Below the pieces are notes generated by a model. The model was not told the origin of the DNA. It saw nothing but the letters and a program-made list of their open reading frames with translations, and did no database searches. A program made the translations under genes and the position numbers. 64,000 nucleotides of DNA from Chryseobacterium arachidis (GTDB taxonomy: Bacteria; Bacteroidota; Bacteroidia; Flavobacteriales; Weeksellaceae): positions 248,001 through 312,000 of the forward strand of contig NZ_FQUT01000002.1 of assembly GCF_900129245.1 (NCBI RefSeq). The letters run 5' to 3'. Each line of letters opens with the position of its first letter. Within the stretch, counting starts at the first letter, position 1. Positions 24,911-33,149 of the stretch are shown piece after piece.

Positions 24911-25060
24911 TTGTCTCCCACAGATGGCACGGATTTGCACAGATGTTTGCGTTGATTATTTTAAAATCTGCGTAATTAGCAAAATCTGCGAGAGATAAGA
25001 TAAGTTTTGGCTAAAGCCAATTGAAATTATCTTCTTTTTAGGTGGGCTAAAGCCCACCCC
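24911..25060. repeat. Non-coding repeat tract (CCCACAGAT family and GGCTAAAGCC hairpins)
   Basis: The gap 24796-25134 holds no gene. It contains CCCACAGATGGCACGGATTT-type sequence near 24918, related to a tract near 33018. It also has two small palindromes, TTGGCTAAAGCCAA (25007-25020) and GGTGGGCTAAAGCCCACC (25041-25058). The second may also serve as terminator of the ATPase gene on the minus strand. Confidence 0.6.
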
Positions 25061-25134
25061 TATTGAATAATAGCACCAATTCGATATTTGTAACTCGCTC
25101 GTAAACTTCCAGCACCCAGCTTCCATCATTCCGC

Positions 25135-27087
25135 CTAATGAAACTTCATTCTCTGAATTCTCACTGCATTTAAAATCGCCAACAAAGCGACACCAACGTC
25201 TGCAAAAACCGCTTCCCACATCGTTGCCAAACCTCCGGCTCCGAGGGCGAGAACAATACCTTTTACCGCAAATGCCAAAATAATATTCTGCCAAACGATT
25301 TTCTTTGTTTGTTTTCCGATGTTGATTGCCATGGGAATTTTTATGGGTTTATCATCCTGAATCACAATATCTGCTGTTTCAATGGTGGCATCACTTCCCA
25401 ATCCGCCCATCGCAATTCCGACATCGCTGAGCGCAACAACAGGAGCGTCATTGATTCCGTCGCCAACAAAAGCAACCGACTGATTTTTTGATTTCAGTTC
25501 TTTCACTTTATTGACTTTATCTTCGGGTAGCAAATCGCCGTAAGCATTTTCGATTCCTAATTTTTGGGCAACAAAGTCTACCACTGAAGTTTTATCACCG
25601 CTCAACATTGTTGTTTTCACATTGAGGGATTTCAATTTATCGACGGTTCTCTGTGCATCGCCTTTAATGGAATCTGCAATCGTAAGGTAACCGACAAACT
25701 TTTTATCATAAGAAACGGCGATTAAGGTATACACAATATTTTCAGCGTTTACATCATACGAAATATTGAACTGTTTCATTAGTTTTAGATTTCCAACCAG
25801 CAATTCCTTTCCGTTGATTTCAGCTTTCAGACCTTGCCCGGCAATTTCTTCCACATTTTCCAAGTGAATAGAATGATCGATTTCGCCAACAAAATCATGA
25901 ATGGCTGTTGCAATCGGATGCGTGGTTTTACTTTCCAGAACATTCACCCATTTTAAAATTTCATCTTTATTAAAATCATCATTAAAATGAACTTCCTGAA
26001 CTTTAAAAACGCCTTCCGTCATCGTTCCGGTTTTATCCATCACAACGTTTTGTATGTTAGCAAGTATGTCTAAAAAGTTGCTTCCTTTAATTAAAATTCC
26101 GTTGCGGCTTCCTGCTCCGATTCCTCCAAAGTAACCGAGCGGAATAGAAATAACCAATGCACACGGACAGGAAATCACCAGGAAAACCAAAGCCCGGTAC
26201 AGCCAACTTTTAAACTGATATTCTTCAACGAAAAAATACGGTAAGAAGGTTATTCCAATAGCCAGAAAAACAACGATTGGGGTATAGATTTTCGCAAATT
26301 TTCTGATGAAAAGTTCTGTAGGTGCTTTTTGAGCCGTTGCGTTCTGAACAAGTTCTAATATTTTACTCAGCTTACTGTCTTTATACGCCGCCGTTACTTT
26401 TACCTGACTCACTGAATTAAGATTGATCATTCCTGCTAAAACGGTTTCACCTTTTGTTTTTGTGTCGGGATTACTTTCTCCTGTCAACGCCGATGTATTG
26501 AATGAAGCTTTTTCGGATAATAGTTCGCCATCCAATCCTAATTTCTCACCAGATTTCAACTGAATAATTTCTCCGACATTGACTGATTTTGCTTTTACGA
26601 CTTTCGGTTGTCCGTTTTCCAAAACTGTTACCTCATCGGGACGCTGATCTAAAAGAGTTTTGATATTGGTTTTTGCTTTGGTCACTGCCATTGCCTGAAA
26701 AACTTCCCCCACAGAATAAAACAACATTACCGCAACTCCTTCCGGATATTCGCCGATGGCAAAAGCTCCGATTGTTGCGATTCCCATCAGAAAAAACTCA
26801 GAGAAAACATCGCCATTTTTAATACTTTCAAAAGCCTCTTTTAAAACGGGAAAACCAACCGGAATGTAAGCTATTAAATAAAAGACAAGGCGAATCCAGC
26901 CTATAAACCAAGTGTTTTGTATGAAATTATCGAGACTAATTCCAATCAGCAATAAGACAAAAGAAACGATTGCCGGAAGAAACATCCGGAAAACAGACTG
27001 ATTTTCCACATCATGAGAATGCTCATGGTCGTGACCTTCGTGATGATTATGTTCTTTTTTGGTTTTTGTACTGCAACATTCTTCCAT
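25135..27087 (-). CDS. Heavy-metal P1B-type ATPase (Zn/Cd/Pb/Co type)
   Basis: 650-aa inner-membrane pump that exports metal ions using ATP. Key motifs: TGES (202-205), CPC in membrane (307-309, SCPCAL), phosphorylation DKTGT (from D351), the HP motif in SKTTHPIATAI, and GDGINDAPVVALSD. The final helix LLAILNAVRIQRMK is typical of ZntA/CadA-like pumps rather than copper pumps. The usual N-terminal HMA domain is absent; instead residues 4-25 have a CC pair and a His-rich stretch (HNHHEGHDHEHSHD) that could bind zinc. It follows a Fur-family gene by 43 bases, so metal-dependent control is likely. Confidence 0.93.
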   Translation of the reverse strand: MEECCSTKTKKEHNHHEGHDHEHSHDVENQSVFRMFLPAIVSFVLLLIGISLDNFIQNTWFIGWIRLVFYLIAYIPVGFPVLKEAFESIKNGDVFSEFFLMGIATIGAFAIGEYPEGVAVMLFYSVGEVFQAMAVTKAKTNIKTLLDQRPDEVTVLENGQPKVVKAKSVNVGEIIQLKSGEKLGLDGELLSEKASFNTSALTGESNPDTKTKGETVLAGMINLNSVSQVKVTAAYKDSKLSKILELVQNATAQKAPTELFIRKFAKIYTPIVVFLAIGITFLPYFFVEEYQFKSWLYRALVFLVISCPCALVISIPLGYFGGIGAGSRNGILIKGSNFLDILANIQNVVMDKTGTMTEGVFKVQEVHFNDDFNKDEILKWVNVLESKTTHPIATAIHDFVGEIDHSIHLENVEEIAGQGLKAEINGKELLVGNLKLMKQFNISYDVNAENIVYTLIAVSYDKKFVGYLTIADSIKGDAQRTVDKLKSLNVKTTMLSGDKTSVVDFVAQKLGIENAYGDLLPEDKVNKVKELKSKNQSVAFVGDGINDAPVVALSDVGIAMGGLGSDATIETADIVIQDDKPIKIPMAINIGKQTKKIVWQNIILAFAVKGIVLALGAGGLATMWEAVFADVGVALLAILNAVRIQRMKFH

Positions 27088-27130
27088 AACTTAAATTTTT
27101 ATCAAAATTAGGCCAAACGAGAATGCAACA

Positions 27131-27550
27131 CTATTGCAAACTTTCGAGACAGCTTTCACAGATTCCTTTAGCGAAAAGCCGTATTTCATCAATCCTAAAA
27201 TTGGTCTGCAAATTTTCGGGAAAGGAAATATCTTCTTTACAGGTGGTTTGTTTACAGATTTTACAGTAGAAATGAAGATGCCAGTCTTTGTGGGTACTTT
27301 CGTCGCAACCATCGTCGCAAAGTTTATATTTCGTTGTCGTATTTTCCTGAATGCTGTGAACAATTCCTTTTTCTTCGAAAGTTTTTAAGGTTCGGTAAAT
27401 GGTTGTCCGATCTGCATTTTCAAAATGATTTTCAATTTCAGACAAAGAAAGAGCTGCTTCCTGAGAACTTAAAAGATCGTAGACCAAAATCCTCATGCTT
27501 GTGGGTTTGGTGTTTTTGTCGATGAGCTTGTTTTCGATGTCTGTTTTCAT
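27131..27550 (-). CDS. Fur-family transcriptional regulator (Zur/Fur-like)
   Basis: 139-aa metal-sensing repressor. The winged helix is at about residues 15-85 (LSLSEIENHF, RTTIYRTLKTFEEKGIV). The C-terminal dimer domain has HLHFYC, then two CxxC pairs (YCKIC and CESC) that would hold the structural zinc. It is first in a minus-strand pair with the P1B ATPase, suggesting zinc-type sensing and control of the pump. The exact metal cannot be told from sequence. Confidence 0.9.
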   Translation of the reverse strand: MKTDIENKLIDKNTKPTSMRILVYDLLSSQEAALSLSEIENHFENADRTTIYRTLKTFEEKGIVHSIQENTTTKYKLCDDGCDESTHKDWHLHFYCKICKQTTCKEDISFPENLQTNFRIDEIRLFAKGICESCLESLQ

Positions 27551-27576
27551 CAGGAGATTTTTAAATATTACTATCT

Positions 27577-27584
27577 CAAATTTA
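27577..27584 (-). promoter_or_regulatory. -7 box of the Fur-family gene
   Basis: TAAATTTG on the minus strand, 26 bases before the ATG at 27550. The -33 element is weak. Confidence 0.45.
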
Positions 27585-27623
27585 GCTTTTTTAAATGTTT
27601 TTCAGTCTGATTAATCTCAATAA

Positions 27624-27658
27624 AGCAAAAAAGCCGCTACAATAAATGCAACGACTTT
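27624..27658 (-). terminator. Terminator of the SAM-controlled SusCD unit
   Basis: Minus strand: AAAGTCGTTGCA (27658-27647) pairs over 12 positions, some G-U, with TGTAGCGGCTTT (27641-27630). The loop is TTTAT, and a T-run continues to 27625. It lies 20 bases after the SusD stop. Confidence 0.75.
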
Positions 27659-27678
27659 CTTGAAAAATTAAAACTAAA

Positions 27679-29172
27679 CTATAAATTCGGATTATTCTCA
27701 ATCTCTTTCTGCGGAATTGAGAACAAATAATATCTGCTGTTCGGAACAAAAGCCGATTGGTCAGGAAAAGCAAAGATGGTGTGGCCTCTTCCGTTCACGG
27801 TTTTCACCGTTCCGTCGGGAATAGTAACCTGTACCTGGATCGCTTGTCCGCTTGCGTCTGTATAAGGTTTTCTTACGACAGTTCCCTGCGTTCTGATGAT
27901 GTCGGATAACGAAAATCCTTCACCGAACAATTCTTTTCTTCTTTCAATTAAAACTTCTTTAATCACCTCATTCTGTGCTAAAGAACCGCTGTAAACATTT
28001 GCATTTCTTGCGGATTTCAACTGATTTAAAACCGTAACCGCATTCGAAACATTTCCATTTCTGGCTTCGGCTTCAGCTTCAATTAAATACATTTCGGCAG
28101 CTCTCATGTAAACGATATCGGCAATTAAATTGGCTTTAAATTTAAACTTGGCATATCTCAGCAAACCTTCTCTTCCCGGAAGTCCGTCCCATGAAAACAA
28201 AGAATAACGGATATCATTGGTATCAAACAAATCTTTAAAATAAGGATCTGCCATGAAGCTGTAATAATAGCTTCCCGACGAAGAAACGTCTAAAAAATGG
28301 AACGCATAACTTTCACCCGACTGCTCCTGTGTTTGTCCGTGGCCCCAAATCCATTCTCCGTTGCTGATGTCGTTGAAACCTTCTTTGTATTTTTCCGGAG
28401 CCATTAAAGCGTAACCGTTTCTTGCAATTTTTGCAGACGCAGCAGCATTCGCCCAATCCCCTGTGTTTAAATACACTCTCGCCAACAAACCGTTCACGAC
28501 CGACCTGTCGATTTTATCTTTATTATTTCTTGAATAATTCTGAAGCAATTGATCGGCATCTGTTAAATCACTTTTAATTAAAGTATACATTTCTTCAAGA
28601 CTTGCCCTTTTCTTCCCTAGCGAATTGGTTGTAGTAGGCTCTGTATAAATCGGAGCCGTTAAAGCATTTTTATCTTTCAAATAGCTGAACTGATAAAAGC
28701 TTGCCAGATTTAAATAACAAAAAGCTCTCAACGCTTTTGCCTGACCTTTGACCTGATTTTTCTTCTCCTGACTTCCTTCTGCAGCATCAATTCTCGCAAT
28801 AACATTGTTCATATTATTAATCGTAGAATACAGCAAACTCCAGATAAAAAGCGGTCTGCTTCCCGCATTATTGACCAAATCTGTGAATGCATAAGCCGCC
28901 GGAAACCCATATTTGTTGGTTAAAACTGCCACATCACTTCCCATCGCATCACTCGTTCTCAGTACCGTTGAGTAACCGATATTGGCATACGTGGTTCCGT
29001 CATCATTAAACTTCGCCCAAGTCCCGTTTATGACTGTTTCTGCACTTTCTGTCGTTTTGAAAACTTCCTCTTCACTCGCCTGGTTGGTAGGAGCCGTTTC
29101 CAAATCGTTTTCACAGCTTACGAATGTGAGTGCTGTGATTAAAGCAAAAGATAAATATTTTAATTTTTTCAT
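27679..29172 (-). CDS. RagB/SusD-family surface lipoprotein (SAM-riboswitch unit)
   Basis: 497-aa SusD-like lipoprotein with signal ending FVSC (Cys 20). It has TPR-like helices typical of the family (ALRAFCYLNLASFYQF, ARVYLNTGDWANAAASAKIA) and the SusD C-terminal stretch ADIVYMRAAEMYLIEAEAEA ... LIERRKELFGEGFSLSDIIR. These proteins cap a SusC-type TonB receptor and deliver bound ligand. It begins 16 bases after the SusC stop. The ligand is not visible from sequence, but control by a SAM riboswitch suggests methionine or another sulfur compound rather than a glycan. Confidence 0.93.
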   Translation of the reverse strand: MKKLKYLSFALITALTFVSCENDLETAPTNQASEEEVFKTTESAETVINGTWAKFNDDGTTYANIGYSTVLRTSDAMGSDVAVLTNKYGFPAAYAFTDLVNNAGSRPLFIWSLLYSTINNMNNVIARIDAAEGSQEKKNQVKGQAKALRAFCYLNLASFYQFSYLKDKNALTAPIYTEPTTTNSLGKKRASLEEMYTLIKSDLTDADQLLQNYSRNNKDKIDRSVVNGLLARVYLNTGDWANAAASAKIARNGYALMAPEKYKEGFNDISNGEWIWGHGQTQEQSGESYAFHFLDVSSSGSYYYSFMADPYFKDLFDTNDIRYSLFSWDGLPGREGLLRYAKFKFKANLIADIVYMRAAEMYLIEAEAEARNGNVSNAVTVLNQLKSARNANVYSGSLAQNEVIKEVLIERRKELFGEGFSLSDIIRTQGTVVRKPYTDASGQAIQVQVTIPDGTVKTVNGRGHTIFAFPDQSAFVPNSRYYLFSIPQKEIENNPNL

Positions 29173-29188
29173 TGTTTTTATTTAAATG

Positions 29189-32098
29189 TTAAAGCGTTGC
29201 CTGTAAACCGAAAGTGATGGTTCTCATCGCAGGATAACGGTAATACGTTGTTCCGTCTAAGGTCTGTTCAGGGTCCATTCCTTTGTGCTTGTAGAATGTT
29301 AGAAGGTTTTCTCCCTGAACATACAATCTGAATTTCTTCACGCCCCATCTTTCAAAATATTCGGTTGGAAGCGTGTAGCCTAAACTCATATTTTTCACTC
29401 TCGCATACGTTCCGGAATATAAAAACCTTGATGATGCTGAAGTCCAGTTATTGGTCGTTGTACTCAAAGCAGGAACGTCTGTGTAAGGATTTTCAGGCGT
29501 CCATCGGTTCAGCATTTCTGAACTCCATGCTCTTCCGGCTGCACTTCCGTTATGCATAATCATCGTGTAATCGGTATCTAAAATTTTTCCGCCGATACTG
29601 AATGTTACCAGTGTTGAAAAGTCGAAATTTTTATACGCTAAACTTGTCGTTAATCCTCCCAGAACTTTCGGAAGTGACGAACCTTGCAACGTTTTTGTGG
29701 CTTTTGCATATTCCGAAGTCGTTCCTTCTACCGTATTTCCGTTGGCATCGGTTGTAATTGTTTTCCAAAGCGGATTTCCGTTGTTTGGGTCTACTCCTGC
29801 CCATTCAGGAATGAAGAAATCATAGATAGATCCTCCGACTTGCAATAATTTTGTTCCGCTTACGATGGAACCTTTTGGAAGTTTGGTAATTTTGTTATTT
29901 AATGTGCTTAAATTCAAATCAACATTCCATTCAAAATCTTTCGTTTTAATTGGTGTTGTGAATAATGAAAACTCAAAACCTGTGTTTTTCAGCTCACCAA
30001 TATTTGCCTGAAATCCGCTGAAACCCAATGAAGGAGCCAAAGGCATATCAAACAGCAGATCCTGGCTTTTTCTTTGGAAATATTCTACGTTACCTTTAAT
30101 TCTGTTGTTTAAAATTGCAAATTCCAATCCTACATTTAGATTTAAATTCGTTTCCCATTTCAAGTCGGGTGTTGGTAATTTACTTGCAACCGTTCCGCCT
30201 TCACCCAAATTGTTGTAAAAAGCATACAGACTCTGGTAAGCATAATACGTGCTCAACTTGTCATTTCCCTGCCCCCCGTAACTTGCACGAAGCGTTAACT
30301 GATTAAAGAAATTCAGTTTTCTGATAAAATCTTCGTTGGAAGCTTTCCAGGAGCCACCAACTGACCAAAACGTTCCCCATCGATTCTCCGGAGAAAATCT
30401 GGAAGAACCGTCTGCTCTCACCGATCCTGAAACGAAATATTTATTCTGATAATCATATTCCGCTTTTCCCAAAAAGCTCAGCAAACCTAATTTATCACTG
30501 TTCCCGCTGAAACTTCCTAACAAAGCTGCAGCATCCGGCTCATAGTAATAAGGCAGTGAAAACTGGCTTCTGTTCCCGGAAATTGTCTGATATTCGTAAT
30601 GATAAAATTCCTGACCACCCAAAACATTGAGGTGATGTTGCCCGAATTTTTTATCGTAGGTTAAAATATTACTCGTTGTATAAGAAAGCGTTCTCGAATT
30701 GGTTTTTGTGACAGAACCGCCGATTTCAGAGCCTTCGCCCAATAAAGGATTGGTATAATAATGACCATTATAATTCAGCAAGTCAACCGAAAAATTAGTT
30801 CTGAATTTTAATTCCGGTAAAAAAATAAATTCTGCAAAACCTTTTCCTGAGAAGTTGTCTTCACGGTTTTCGTTCTTGTCTAAAGGTAGAGTCGCTGCTG
30901 CATTTTGATTCTGCAAAGCACTTGTCGGGCGGTATTTTCCGAAATCATAGATATAATTTCCGCCTGCATCCAATTTGTAGCTTCCATCCGCATTTCTTTC
31001 ATAATAAGGATAGAAAGACGGTATCACTCTCGCCGCATTGATGATATTATCCGTTCTGGAATCTGATGAAGGCGGCGCTTCCTGAAGACTGTTGGTGTAG
31101 GCTAAATTTGCTCCGACATTCAACCATTTTTTGACTTCAGAATTGATTTTCAATCTTGAACTATATTTCCTGAAGCCGGAACCTATCGCAATTCCTTTAT
31201 CATCCAAATATCCCAAAGAGAAAAAATAATTGCTTTTTTCATTTCCACCGCTAAAATCAAGATCCACCTGATTTCGGGAAGCAACACGCTGTAATATATC
31301 CCTCCAGTCGTCGTTCCACAAAGGAGTGGCTCCGGACAAAAGTTTGCCATCTGTACCCACCGGTTTCGGAAATTTTGAACCGTAAGGATTGATGCCTAAG
31401 GCATTAACCAAATTGTCGGTTGCCATTTGCGCAGCCTGCTGAGAAGAAACCTGGCTCGATTTATACCCGTTCCTTAAGGCTTCCCAATACAATTGGAAAT
31501 ACTGATCTGTGCTTACCTGCTCATAATCCTTTACCGCTCGGCTCGAGAAACCCTGGCTTATATTAAAGTTAACTCTTGCTTCGCCTTTTTTACCGGATTT
31601 TGTGGTAACAATGATCACCCCGTTTGCTCCTCTGGAACCGTATAGCGAACTCGCCGTAGCATCCTTCAAAACACTGATTGACTCAATATCATTGGGGCTT
31701 ATAGAGTTGATATTTCCGTCAAAAGGCATTCCGTCGACTACGAATAATGGGTTGCTTGATGCACTTACAGAACCGATCCCTCGGATTCTGATGGAAGCTG
31801 TAGAACCCGGCTGTCCCGAAGAACTTACTGCCTGAAGACCAGGAACCTGTCCTTCCAAAGCTTTTGTGATATTTGTAACGGGTCTGTTGTTGATTTTTTC
31901 GCTAGAAATCGTTGCTACAGAACCTGTATAACTTGTTTTCTTAGCTTTTCCGTAAGCCACTACCACCACTTCATCAATCTCTTTTTCCCTAAGAGTGTCT
32001 TTTTTAGTTTCCTGTCCGTTGACATTCGCAATTCCGAAGAAAAATGCGGCAACAGGCGGAATCCAAATTTTAGAATTAATTAAATTTTTGCTAATCAT
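29189..32098 (-). CDS. SusC/RagA-family TonB-dependent receptor (SAM-riboswitch unit)
   Basis: 969-aa outer-membrane receptor. The signal peptide is about residues 1-28 (ending ANVNGQ). The TonB box-like stretch EIDEVVVVAYG is followed by the SusC plug signature SGQPGSTASIRIRGIGSVSAS, FVVDGMPFDG and LKDATASSLYGSRGANGVII. The rest is a large barrel ending TITFGLQATL. The usual N-terminal carboxypeptidase-like domain is missing, which is less common for SusC. It is preceded by a SAM-I riboswitch, so it probably imports a methionine-related nutrient such as peptides or sulfonates; that is inference. Confidence 0.93.
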   Translation of the reverse strand: MISKNLINSKIWIPPVAAFFFGIANVNGQETKKDTLREKEIDEVVVVAYGKAKKTSYTGSVATISSEKINNRPVTNITKALEGQVPGLQAVSSSGQPGSTASIRIRGIGSVSASSNPLFVVDGMPFDGNINSISPNDIESISVLKDATASSLYGSRGANGVIIVTTKSGKKGEARVNFNISQGFSSRAVKDYEQVSTDQYFQLYWEALRNGYKSSQVSSQQAAQMATDNLVNALGINPYGSKFPKPVGTDGKLLSGATPLWNDDWRDILQRVASRNQVDLDFSGGNEKSNYFFSLGYLDDKGIAIGSGFRKYSSRLKINSEVKKWLNVGANLAYTNSLQEAPPSSDSRTDNIINAARVIPSFYPYYERNADGSYKLDAGGNYIYDFGKYRPTSALQNQNAAATLPLDKNENREDNFSGKGFAEFIFLPELKFRTNFSVDLLNYNGHYYTNPLLGEGSEIGGSVTKTNSRTLSYTTSNILTYDKKFGQHHLNVLGGQEFYHYEYQTISGNRSQFSLPYYYEPDAAALLGSFSGNSDKLGLLSFLGKAEYDYQNKYFVSGSVRADGSSRFSPENRWGTFWSVGGSWKASNEDFIRKLNFFNQLTLRASYGGQGNDKLSTYYAYQSLYAFYNNLGEGGTVASKLPTPDLKWETNLNLNVGLEFAILNNRIKGNVEYFQRKSQDLLFDMPLAPSLGFSGFQANIGELKNTGFEFSLFTTPIKTKDFEWNVDLNLSTLNNKITKLPKGSIVSGTKLLQVGGSIYDFFIPEWAGVDPNNGNPLWKTITTDANGNTVEGTTSEYAKATKTLQGSSLPKVLGGLTTSLAYKNFDFSTLVTFSIGGKILDTDYTMIMHNGSAAGRAWSSEMLNRWTPENPYTDVPALSTTTNNWTSASSRFLYSGTYARVKNMSLGYTLPTEYFERWGVKKFRLYVQGENLLTFYKHKGMDPEQTLDGTTYYRYPAMRTITFGLQATL

Positions 32099-32137
32099 AA
32101 TCCATTTTATTTACTGCTAATTAAATTTTAGCCTTTT

Positions 32138-32185
32138 ATAAAAAAGACAGCAAACAGCATCAATAATCATGATTAACACTTTGCT
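32138..32185 (-). terminator. Candidate attenuator terminator after the SAM riboswitch
   Basis: Minus strand: AGCAAA (32185-32180) pairs with TTTGCT (32154-32149), with an inner palindrome TAATCATGATTA between. GTCTTTTTT follows, with six T at 32145-32140. It overlaps the end of the aptamer, so ligand-bound aptamer could favour the terminator. Confidence 0.55.
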
Positions 32186-32280
32186 CATCTTTCCTTTTTC
32201 AAGGCTGAATGTAACACCTTACTTAATGCAGGTTGTTAAGATTTCATCGGGTCAGTTCCCTCCATCTTTCTTTATAAGCC
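32184..32280 (-). ncRNA. SAM-I (S-box) riboswitch
   Basis: The minus strand reads CTTATAAAGAAAG, then GGAGGGAACTGACCCGATGA, CAACCTGCA, GGTGTTACATTCAGCC and GAAAGATGAG, in the order and spacing of the S-box consensus. P1 closes as CTTAT with ATGAG. It begins about 5 bases after a -7 box and lies before the SusC gene with a leader of about 85 bases between. It would turn the SusCD pair off when S-adenosylmethionine is plentiful. Confidence 0.92.
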
Positions 32281-32284
32281 GTTG

Positions 32285-32315
32285 CAAATCTAAAAACAAA
32301 AAGTCTACAAAACAA
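32285..32315 (-). promoter_or_regulatory. Promoter of the SAM-riboswitch SusCD unit
   Basis: Minus strand: -7 TAGATTTG (32285-32292) and a TTG (32313-32315) 20 nt upstream. The -33 element falls within an inverted repeat (32300-32324), which could be an operator. Confidence 0.6.
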
Positions 32316-32324
32316 GTAGACTTT
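32300..32324. repeat. 9-bp inverted repeat over the -33 region
   Basis: AAAGTCTAC (32300-32308) / GTAGACTTT (32316-32324), perfect, 7-nt centre. On the minus strand it is followed by TTTTGTTTTT, so it could act as a terminator for incoming transcripts, or as a regulator site around the -33 box. Confidence 0.65.
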
Positions 32325-32525
32325 AAAAATTTAAATATAATTTTTATAAAAATTAACGTAATTTTATTTTAAAAACATCAATTATAGACAGTTATAAAAA
32401 ATGTTAAATTTTCAAATATGAGAAATATCATTAAAAATAATGTAATGGTAAAATTGATTTTTAATGCAGCTTTTAGTTATGACTTCAACTAAAGTTTTTG
32501 AATTACGAGTAATTATGTTTCTAAA

Positions 32526-32577
32526 AGTTCTCGATACATTTTTCTTCATTTCATTTCGAAAAACACTCGAACTGACG
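32526..32577. repeat. Short element with GTTCTCGA / TCGAAC ends
   Basis: AGTTCTCGATAC near 32526 faces ACTCGAACTGAC near 32566, an imperfect inverted pair around CATTTCATTTCGAAAAA. It resembles a short element I recall from many Chryseobacterium intergenic gaps. The rest of 32325-32600 is AT-rich with no gene seen. Confidence 0.45.
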
Positions 32578-32600
32578 GAAAAACTTTTTAATTTTATAGA

Positions 32601-33011
32601 ATGAAAGTTTTAATAATAAACGGTCCGAATCTGAACTTGTTGGGAACGAGAGAACCAGAGATTTACGGAACGACTTCAATGGAAGATTATCTGGAAAATT
32701 TAAAATCTGAATTTTCTTCCCATGAAATTCAATATTATCAGTCGAATATTGAAGGAGAGCTGATTAACAGATTGCAGGAAGATGATTTTGATGCATTGGT
32801 TATTAATCCCGGAGCTTTTACGCATTATTCTTATGCGATTGCGGATTGTTTAAAAAATATTCAGAAACCAAAAGTGGAAGTTCACATCAGCAATATTTAT
32901 AAAAGAGAAGAGTTTCGTCAGAAATCTGTAACGGCGGCGAATACCGATGCGGTTTTATCCGGTTTTGGAATGGATGGATATCGATTGGCAATTTTTAGTT
33001 TGAAATCTTGA
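32601..33011 (+). CDS. aroQ: Type II 3-dehydroquinate dehydratase
   Basis: 136-aa shikimate-pathway enzyme that dehydrates 3-dehydroquinate to 3-dehydroshikimate. The family motifs are complete: NGPNLNLLGTREPEIYG with catalytic Tyr 22, NPGAFTHYSYAI (about 69-80), EVHIS with catalytic His 95, and the RxEFRQKS helix. Length is normal or slightly short for AroQ, which forms a dodecamer in the cytoplasm. It stands alone on the plus strand between two minus-strand units and ends at a shared terminator. Confidence 0.97.
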   Translation: MKVLIINGPNLNLLGTREPEIYGTTSMEDYLENLKSEFSSHEIQYYQSNIEGELINRLQEDDFDALVINPGAFTHYSYAIADCLKNIQKPKVEVHISNIYKREEFRQKSVTAANTDAVLSGFGMDGYRLAIFSLKS

Positions 33012-33017
33012 TTTTAT

Positions 33018-33095
33018 TTCCCACAGATTACGCAGATTTACACAGATGATTGTGTAAATTTTTCTCGCAGATTTTGGAGATTGCACAGATCATCT
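33018..33095. repeat. CCCACAGAT-type dispersed repeat
   Basis: TTCCCACAGATTACGCAGAT with a further CACAGATG and TCTCGCAGATTTTGG, similar in wording to the tract at 24918-24992. Non-coding, between aroQ and the terminator. Confidence 0.5.
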
Positions 33096-33110
33096 TCATC
33101 ATAAAATAAA

Positions 33111-33137
33111 AAAGGCTCATCAAATTGATGAGCCTTT
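33111..33137. terminator. Bidirectional terminator between aroQ and pckA
   Basis: Perfect 11-bp stem AAAGGCTCATC (33111-33121) / GATGAGCCTTT (33127-33137), 5-nt loop, A-run before and T-rich sequence after. It lies between converging stops. Confidence 0.88.
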
Positions 33138-33149
33138 CTTTCACTATTT

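Noticed and set aside
27091..27363. 90-aa minus-strand frame overlapping the Fur-family gene
   Set aside because: Out of frame with the clear Fur protein and without features of its own.
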